A DNA stretch of 64,000 nt, taken from assembly GCF_032062135.1 (NCBI RefSeq), contig NC_092861.1:118415555-118479554 (forward strand), written 5' to 3'. Both the position numbers and the translations under genes were made by a program. The stretch is from Pyxicephalus adspersus (Eukaryota; Chordata; Amphibia; Anura; Pyxicephalidae). The notes beneath the pieces are model-generated. The model was not told the origin of the DNA. It ran no database searches and saw only the letters and a program-made list of their open reading frames with translations. Position 1 is the first letter of the stretch; each line of letters begins with the position of its first letter. Positions 57,056 to 64,000 of the stretch are shown here, one piece after another.

Positions 57056-60000
57056 GTAAGATGGGGCAATGAGTCAAAATCTCAAAGGATCATAAAGATA
57101 TTGGTATCTGTTACAAACAGGTTGTAGATCCCATCTTCTTACACTACAAGAGTATTGGCTGGAGTGTGCATGTGATTACTAGTAAAGACACTTTTGTCTC
57201 TTCAACCCCATTGTTACATCCAAAAATTGTATTTCTGTTATAGGTGCAGCTTTGTCAGAATCATCTTTTCCATGTCTTCTTCTATTTCTTGGGGATCTAT
57301 TACTGTCGGCTGGATCTCTCTGTAGTTCTTACAGAATCTATAAAGGTTATCATTCACCAGGTCCTTGTATATCTAGTAGTAGTTGGTCACCTCAAACTGG
57401 ACTTAATTGTTGAAGACGTATCACAGCTTATCCAAGCTGGTTCTTCAAAAAGCAACATTAAAAAAATAAGTTATACAATGGCCTTGATGAATAAGAGCTT
57501 TTATAGATTCTGGGAGTACTGCAGAGGGATCCTGCCAACAATGCCCTACTAGATATACTTCCAAAATTCCACTTAACCTATAGTTGTAGTTAATCCCTGT
57601 GCTCTCCTTGCAGTCTTCATGCATAATTAAAAATGCAGCTTGGGATGCTGTTATTGGCGTCAACCTATATGCAGACCAAGGGACACAAGACACAAGTATC
57701 CCACTGATAGAATCCCCAGATGATAGACAAAACCTCAAGGTGGTACACCCCCTTCTCCAAAGTTTTTCCTAAATGTGGAGGTATCTGCTTGGGGGGTTAT
57801 AGTAGACATGTCATTACAGAAAGAAGTGGTGATTGACATTTGGTGAGCTCAGTCACCTACCAGCTTCTTAGATCCATCTAAGATTCTAGCAGTAGCTCCT
57901 GCTTCTGTCCTCCTTCACTTTGCCGTTCCATATATTGTATTGTTGTTCTGCAAGCTGCTTCTGGCATTCTGGATAATATAAAGTAAATTAAATTCCCAGC
58001 AGCTAAAACAGAATTTACACATACTTGCCACAGCAGGTGTCCTTAGAGACACATTGCAGAGAATTTGTGAACATTTTGCCAAGAATTCCTTGGGTGGTTT
58101 AACACTCCATTATTTTCATAGAACTTAAATATTGGTAGCTCTGTCATCAGAGTTACCAGTCAGGGAAGTTACGGAAGTTGTAAAGGTTTTGACTTGTAAA
58201 CTACCTTATGTTAGAATTGATGGCTGTTTCTTTTCCACCTTGCTATTCTCTCTTTATTCATTGTGTTTTGTTTCTCATTTATCATTGTCATATTTTTATT
58301 GAAGTTTTTGAGTTAAACTGCATTTAAAATGAAGTTACAGAAGTACAACTTACTCTCTGTAAACTTAATAAAGTCAAACTATTTATTAGTTATATGTTAA
58401 AATAAATGTGCACCTTACAAGTTATTCTTTCATATCTACCTGTAGTTCAGACCTCTCATGTTTTATTGCTAAGGACCTAATATAGGTAATGGGGTACAGT
58501 GCTCAACCCAGAAATTTTTTTAAGCCGGGTGGGAAGAAATTGTAGGTGGGTGGCAGCCCCTGTATTGTGACCAAACTCTTTAGTAACCAACCAAAAACAG
58601 CTGGGTGGGTGCTGAAAAGTGCCGGGTGGTGCACCCAGCTAAAAGGGCCTAAGGGAGAACCCCAATGTAAAATCTGTAATGTAGGAAGGAATAATAAACA
58701 GCTAATGGGTTTCTTGGCTCTTACAAATAAGGTTGTTTACTGGTAGTGCAGTTGCATTATACAAAAACATCAGCACCTGGGGACCCTGTGTCTAAAGCTC
58801 ATGTTTTAAATGAACAGAAGCTGAGCACTTTTACCCATTTTAAATGTATTTTGATGTAACTTGAGAAGGAATCTGTCCACTTTCTGAAAGTGTCAATTCT
58901 TGTGTTCTTCCCCCTCCCCTGGTGCCATGAAGCCTGGCAGCAGGAACCTGCACAGCTACTTGTTAGCAAATGTTATGGTTTCAGGCAAGATCAGTGTTTT
59001 ATTACTTGTCCACCCATAACAAACAGTGTCTGTAGGAGTCCTTGGAGCACAAAATGTAAATAAAGAAGGAAGTAACTTCAATATGGGCAGAATGCAGGAG
59101 ATGTCCTTAAAGGCGTTTTTTAATGTTCTGCTGTATGAAAGCTGCTACTGTCAGCCTCTCACAGCTTCATTTAATGACTTAGACTGCTGATGTCACTTCA
59201 CGGATGACCGTGCTCAGCAGCTATCTCAGGTGTGTTAAATACCTTAATAACAATCAAAAAACAAGGTAATCTGACATATTATCTTCTAGGAAGTTTGTTT
59301 CTGATAGTTGCATAAAAAGTTCTTTGAATAAAAGTTTAGGGCCAGTGTCTTTTAACCATCTGTAGGTCTATGTTTTTACTAGATCAGCAGAGATTCTCTC
59401 GTAACTGTGTTTTTTTTTTTTTTTTTCTCACTAGGTGCGCCCAATCTGGACCATGAAACATTTAAAGCTATAAAGCCAGGATTGTCTGCGTATGCTGATG
59501 AGCCAGAGAAGGCAAGTATACAACCTGGAATGTTTTATGGTTATTATTTTTCAAAGACTTATGGTTACTCCTCACATAATATTACATTGTCACCATAAAG
59601 TATGACCACTTCATGCGTAGCAAAATGGAATAAAAACCTTGTTAGCAGGAATACTTATTTTTGCACGATAGATAATATCTTCTGCAATAAATTCTTACCT
59701 GCATGCTAGAAACCTTCTCCAGATTGTACACTAGGCTGTGTATGCCTTGGTGCCAGGATGTATTAACTCATCCCATGCTGACACAAAACGATTTACCTTC
59801 TAATTTTGTTCTGCAACAGTTTGCTGGGGTTAATTTTGGATTTGACTTAGACTATTCAATTATTTCACTCTCTCCAGCCCCTTTTAGCTGGGTGCACCAC
59901 CTGGCACTTTTTCGTAACCACGTGCCTGTTTTTGGGTGGTTACTGAAAAGTTGGGTCACAATACAGGGGCTGCCACCTACCTACAATTTCTTCCCACCCT

Positions 60001-63000
60001 TAAAAAGATTTCTGGGTTAAACACTGGAACTTAAGCTAACGTAATAAACTTTTTTCATTTTAATTTACATACAAAACTGATACATACTGTATATAGCAGG
60101 CACTTGCCGGGACATTTGTTTGTATATCTTGTAGAGTCCCAGTAGTTGGTGCACTAAATGCAAATAAAATTCAGTCGTGTATCTATTCCCTTCCACCTCC
60201 TGCCCTTTATTGCAGGTCAATAAAGCACCACATTGCAGGGATTGAAAAAAAACGATAAAAGCGTTTCTTGACAACAGCTACATGCCCACATCTGACAAAC
60301 CTGTCTCTAAATAAGCCTGGTCCACTAGCCCCCACATCATAAAAGGGAGCACAGCAAAGAACCAGGCTTCATGAGTCACAGATTTGTTAGACACGGCAGT
60401 TTTTTTTCAGGCAGTGTATCTCTTACTTTAAAGAAACTATAAAAAAAGTTTTTTAGTTGCTAATGACATTCAAATATTTGGATGTGAAATGCCTAATGAA
60501 CTATTGGTTGTTGTAGCTCCTAGTAAACATCATTTAGGAACACCTACATAGAACACCTTACATAAATCTCCTAATGACAGAATGTTGTTAAAAATAGCTC
60601 CCTATAGGTAAAAACAAATATTAAATGCTCTCTGCATTTGTGATCATGCATATTCTGCTGACAGGTAAGTTGATGATGGATTTGCATGATGTGACACTTA
60701 TATTTTGTATTAATCTCTCAATGCTGCGTTTTCAAGAACCACATCCTGGAACAGAAGTAGTGTACTTAAAGAGGTAAAAGACCTTAAACATTACATGCTA
60801 CAGTGACACGATCCTTTAAAGGAGAACAGTACTTTGTTACATCAAAGCCTTTGTAGATCCTAATAGTAATTTTATGTAAATTGACAAATTTTAAGTGACT
60901 GTTGGTGAACTGGACAATTGGTCAATTAAAGCTGAGTAATACCCATTGTGTGGAATGTATGAGCGTCTTGTTTTTCTCGATTAGCTGCTCTGGTTTCACT
61001 TGTTTACTACCACAAAAACATGACTTATCCACAGACACTGCATACTAATATGGTGAATATGAGCTGACACATTATTGGGAATGAAGTCTGTGCTTTATTT
61101 TTTTTTTCCCTATTAAATATAATCTCATGTGTAACCTGTGAGCAGCTACCAACCGATTATCAGTGTGAGAACAAACACCCGTACATGGACACAAAGCTGC
61201 AACTTCCCACTATTCTAGATGCACAGATTAATAAAAGATTAGGTAGACCAACAATATACCCTAAAACTTACACATTTCGTACCTTCAGTATGTTGTGGAC
61301 AATGGTGGGCGCATCAATCCTCATAAAGGTATACTTATTGGGAATGATCTCCAAAGGTTTGGCCTTTTGAAATGAATTGGTAACAAGTGTCAGAACAGAA
61401 ATTGCTTAAGATTGTTTTCACAGCAGATTCACAAAACTTTCTTCAAGCACTAACACATTTCCATTGTATTCCTATTAAAAAAATGTGTGATTCTTCTGTG
61501 AAAACATGAAGGGGAATATGGTAATTGAAGTGGCTTTGATGCAGTTGAATGGCAATACAATGTAGTTATTAACCTCCAGTGCACAAAGCATGTATTGTTA
61601 AATACAAGGAGAAGTCTTTATCTCATACCTATCCATACATTATGAGATATATGGGACTACTTTTTAAATGACTTGCTCAGGTCAATAGTTCTTTTCATAT
61701 CTGTGGCTATCTATATTTGTATACCTGTGGAAGGATGTTTTCACTCATACAGTTTATTCTTTTGTGTTTTTCAGTGTGCAGCAGGAATAAAGGAGCTGTT
61801 AGATATAGCAATGGCCGAAATACCCGACAACCTCTGGAGCTCCACACCACTTGTCCTAAAAGCCACTGCGGGTTTACGTCTCTTACCTGGAGAGAAGGCA
61901 CAGAAGCTGCTGGATACGGTAACTGTGGACATAGTAACTTTATTTTTCCTTGTATGTTCTCAGGTTCTCCTCTAGAAATCATGTATCTGTAAATTTAGAC
62001 ACACACTGTATTGAAACATGTCAGAATACTTCATATCAGCTGCTGTATTCATGCGTTTAGTAATAAATCTAAATCATTGCATACCACGAAATGAGAAGAC
62101 GTCCCTTCAGTTTTTACCAGATCATTTTACATATACCAGATCCCTTAATATACATAATCAAAAAAAGTCTTTTTATGCAACAGGGTCAATATCCTTGGGA
62201 CTTTAAAGGCATGTATTCATTACCAATCCGATACATATTTCTTATTAATACCCATTGAACTGATAAAGGCCTATCTGTAAAAACCACAGATTGTTCATTG
62301 GAGCATATAAGTGTTTTTATATTTTACCTGTCTAATAAACGTGTATTAATAAGAAATATGTATTGGAAAGCATGGATACATGCCTTTAAAGTCCCAAGGA
62401 TATTGACCCTGTTGTATAAAAAGACTTTTTGATCATTGCATACCTCTCCATGGATCTACTGTTTATTATATATAAATTTAGATAATGAAGCCATACTAAA
62501 TTTCCCAATCCACTCATTATATCATGGCCAGCTGTCTAGATTCTAAGACAACAAAGTGGTTCAAAACAATTATGCTCCCCTCACCATAGTTCACAGATGG
62601 AGTAATGATCTGTTCTTAAAAATATTTTATTTTTTCCCAAACTGATTTGTATTTCAGCCAAAGAGTATAGATTTTTTTACCAGAAGGCGTGGAAATCACC
62701 CATCTGCTGTGGTACTTGTGTGATCAATGACAGAACATTCATTTTATTTTTTGGAATCTTGCCTTGTTCCATGCAAAGCAAAAGAAAAATGGCAGAAGCT
62801 TAGAGAGCTATATACATTGTTGAAATTCTTATAGATCAGTGGGGTAGCACTTTGTGCTAGAAATTGGAGTGCAATTTTTTTGACAAAGACTATTAAAGTG
62901 TACAGAATGGGGGGGGGGGTCAAGAATGATAAAACGCAATGTATTGTAAATATAAACATTGAGCATTGGATATGTACTGACATAAGCTGTTCTGTATTTT

Positions 63001-63401
63001 AAAGGATCACACAATAAATTAGTACTATAAAAAAATTTTAATACTGGAAAATTCATTCATTGGTGGGTACCTGAAAAGTCCTGACAAAAGTAAAATTGGA
63101 TTTAAATAGTTGGAGAAATAGTTAAAGGTGATCTAAACCTTTTACATGGCGATTAGGAATGTAAGTGTCTCAATATAGAATGGATTTAGGAATGTAAGTG
63201 TCTTAATATAGAAAGGTTTTTATTTATATATATATATATATATATTATATCCAATCTCTTTAAGCCACAATTATTGATAATATGCGGAAACCCATGATTT
63301 AATTGACTTTTCCCCTACTGTTTAGGTGAGGGATATCTTTAAATCATCTCCTTTCCTTGTTGGAAAAGACAGTGTTTCAATCATGAATGGTACAGATGAA
63401 G
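56815..63401 (+). CDS. ENTPD6: ectonucleoside triphosphate diphosphohydrolase 6-like (CD39L2), 5' part, four exons, runs off window
   Basis: GDA1/CD39 apyrase family. These enzymes split nucleoside di- and triphosphates, with Ca2+ or Mg2+. ENTPD6 is a Golgi and secreted enzyme that prefers diphosphates such as GDP, IDP and UDP. Exons 56815-57055, 59435-59511, 61775-61918 and 63326-63401 join in frame (phases 1, 0, 0 and 1) to give 179 full residues. A signal anchor covers residues 6-24, apyrase region 1 is at 62-70, region 2 ([11 protein letters not shown]) at 135-145, and the start of region 3 (MNGTDEG, with an N-glycosylation sequon at N175) follows at 174. The wording [16 protein letters not shown] and GEKAQKLL favours ENTPD6 over its paralogue ENTPD5. 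Roughly the first 40% of the protein is present and the rest lies to the right. Intron 3 appears to start with GC. Confidence 0.88.
57056..59434 (+). other. intron 2 of the ENTPD6-like gene
   Basis: Donor gtaagatg; acceptor after a long T tract, 'tttctcactag'. About 57290-57545 is an imperfect hairpin repeat ('cagaatctataaagg' against 'cttttatagattctg'). 58497-58648 is a hAT-like repeat whose inverted twin lies in intron 3. No other exon is visible. Confidence 0.8.
58497..58648 (+). mobile_element. hAT-like repeat, left arm of an inverted pair
   Basis: 'cagtgctcaacccagaaattttttt..gccgggtgggaagaaattgtaggtgggtggcagcccctgtattgtgacc' and so on to 'ggtggtgcacccagctaaaaggg'. The CAGTGCTCAACCC end is of hAT type. 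It is near-complementary over its full length to 59878-60026. Confidence 0.8.
59435..59511 (+). CDS. ENTPD6: ENTPD6-like, coding exon 3
   Basis: The acceptor ctcactag ends at 59434. The exon completes Gly81 and encodes residues 82-106 ([20 protein letters not shown], then DEPEK), ending in phase 0 at AAG. The donor is gcaagt, so a GC rather than a GT. Exon 4 begins in phase 0 and continues the family sequence directly ([11 protein letters not shown]), which supports this junction. The nearest GT (59516) would break the frame. Confidence 0.87.
59512..61774 (+). other. intron 3 of the ENTPD6-like gene, probable GC-AG type
   Basis: Starts AAG|gcaagtat and ends 'tttgtgtttttcag'. Apart from the leading C in place of T, the donor is an excellent U1 match, as is usual for GC donors. 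It contains the inverted hAT-like repeat at 59878-60026. The rest looks like unique AT-rich sequence with no further exon. Confidence 0.75.
59878..60026 (-). mobile_element. hAT-like repeat, right arm of an inverted pair
   Basis: 'ccccttttagctgggtgcaccacctggcac...ctacaatttcttcccacccttaaaaagatttctgggttaaacactg' is the reverse complement of 58497-58648 with modest divergence. The two copies are about 1.2 kb apart and enclose coding exon 3. Confidence 0.8.
61775..61918 (+). CDS. ENTPD6: ENTPD6-like, coding exon 4
   Basis: The acceptor tttttcag ends at 61774 and the donor ACG|gtaact starts at 61919. It is 144 bases, exactly 48 codons, phase 0 to 0 (residues 107-154). It encodes [19 protein letters not shown], then [31 protein letters not shown] is apyrase conserved region 2, which contributes to the active-site cleft. 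Confidence 0.9.
61919..63325 (+). other. intron 4 of the ENTPD6-like gene
   Basis: Donor gtaactgt; acceptor 'cccctactgtttag'. It contains a large hairpin MITE (62157-62433), a ten-G run near 62910 and a TA microsatellite at about 63222-63245. Confidence 0.8.
62157..62433. mobile_element. long-armed palindromic MITE in intron 4
   Basis: The left arm 62157-62250 ('tcaaaaaaagtctttttatgcaacagggtcaatatcc...tttcttattaata') is complementary to 62344-62433 with a few mismatches, around a loop of about 93 bases. The close match of the arms suggests a recent insertion. Confidence 0.85.
63326..63401 (+). CDS. ENTPD6: ENTPD6-like, coding exon 5
   Basis: The acceptor ctgtttag ends at 63325 and the donor G|gtaagtga starts at 63402. 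It encodes residues 155-179 ([15 protein letters not shown], then [10 protein letters not shown]) and the first base of Gly180. SIMNGTDEG opens apyrase conserved region 3, with the glutamate that in this family acts as catalytic base. NGT is a potential N-glycosylation site. The next exon is beyond the window. Confidence 0.9.
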
Positions 63402-64000
63402 GTAAGTGATGAAATTTACATATAACTTTCAAAGCTGTATGTGTAAACTGTTTCATAAAGGAATATATTTGCGTGCCAACCTTGGTGACTCTTCACCACT
63501 TCATATTGCTACAGGTTAGATCAGGGGTGCCCACACTTCTTTGGCTTGCGAGCTACTTTTAAAATGACCAAGTCAAAATGTTCTACCAACAAAAAAATTC
63601 CAAATATACATTTTTATATATATACTGAGTATGACACAGAAGTTAATGAAGCTAATGAGACATTGAATGGCAGAACATTGCACAGACATTGCACTACAAG
63701 AATATAGTGACAGGAAAGCTACCGCTCACCTGTCATAGGAGAATGATGTGCTGCACAAGAAAAAGAACTGTGAAAGGTGAACCCTGACACCGAGTCTGAA
63801 ATGACTTGGGCGTCCAGCATTGCTTACCTCAGACGGCCCTCTCTGCCTCCCTCCCCACTGTTACACACGCCTTCTCACGCACTGAAAGGCATCCCCAGCA
63901 TCCCTATAGACATACAGCAGGGCTGCTGGTAAACGGCAGGGAGGGGTAAGGCAGTGCTCCACGATCGACTTTGCGATCGACTTCAGTAGATCGCGATCAA
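63402..64000 (+). other. start of intron 5 of the ENTPD6-like gene
   Basis: Opens with the consensus donor gtaagt. Most of it is taken by the hAT-like element from 63522. No exon is seen before the window ends. Confidence 0.75.
63522..64000. mobile_element. hAT-like element with CAGGGGTGCCCACAC end, truncated by window edge
   Basis: Begins CAGGGGTGCCCACACTTCTTTGG followed by 'cttgcgagctactttt', a common hAT-type opening. The last bases, 'cgatcgacttcagtagatcgcgatcaa', look subterminal, so the right end must be just beyond the window. Confidence 0.7.

Noticed and set aside
57244..57552. 102-residue frame in intron 2 as an extra exon
   Set aside because: It covers a hairpin repeat, shows no apyrase similarity, and the known exons already join in frame without it.
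59512..59517. GT at 59516 as the exon 3 donor
   Set aside because: It would add four bases, shift the frame into exon 4 and destroy the match to the family. The GC donor at 59512 keeps it.
56815..63401. Assignment to ENTPD5 instead of ENTPD6
   Set aside because: ENTPD5 shares the apyrase regions, but [24 protein letters not shown] and the N-terminal membrane anchor fit ENTPD6 better. A phylogeny with the full protein would settle it.

Overview
The window is nuclear DNA of a vertebrate, most likely an anuran amphibian. The reasons are intron-split coding exons with vertebrate splice signals, long AT-rich gene-free DNA, and a dense load of short inverted-repeat transposons of kinds I associate with frog genomes: 'tttatatagcgccaacatattacgcagcgctgtac' and 'aagtccatcaagttcaacc' repeats, TAAGGCTGCGTACACACG-ended hairpin elements, and several hAT-like families. 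A ranoid frog is my guess from repeat flavour only. There are no operons, CRISPR arrays or other bacterial features, and nearly all short open reading frames are chance or lie in repeats.

Layout. About 1-54,400 holds no gene I can recognise. It has transposon remnants (hAT-like, PIF/Harbinger-like and pogo/Tigger-like MITEs, a tRNA-like SINE-type repeat, a degraded DIRS-like retroelement at 4330-5420, an L1/Tx1-like ORF2 tail at 18430-19290), microsatellites and a 334-base assembly gap inside a GATA repeat (42059-42392). Between them are repeat-poor blocks rich in homeodomain (TAATTA) and octamer (ATGCAAAT/ATTTGCAT) words that look like conserved non-coding elements: about 6290-6790, 7540-7810, 13160-13610, 25300-25520, 27500-28310, 37180-38270 and 41095-41900.

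About 54,425-64,000 holds the 5' part of one plus-strand gene, an ectonucleoside triphosphate diphosphohydrolase best matched to ENTPD6 (CD39L2). A GC-rich promoter and probable non-coding first exon (donor at 54729) is followed by four coding exons: 56796-57055 (ATG 56815), 59435-59511, 61775-61918 and 63326-63401. They encode a type II membrane anchor and apyrase conserved regions 1 and 2, plus the start of region 3. The reading frame joins without a break across all four exons, and the gene runs off the right edge. Intron 3 appears to use a GC donor (GC-AG intron), and coding exon 3 lies between two oppositely oriented copies of one repeat.

Just upstream of the promoter, 51.2-54.2 kb is a pile-up of hAT-like elements (one nested, two in direct tandem sharing an 8-bp target) that appears to have split a C-rich repeat tract. 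In mammals VSX1 lies upstream of ENTPD6, so the gene-free DNA here may be a regulatory domain for a developmental neighbour. That is inference from remembered synteny and is untested.
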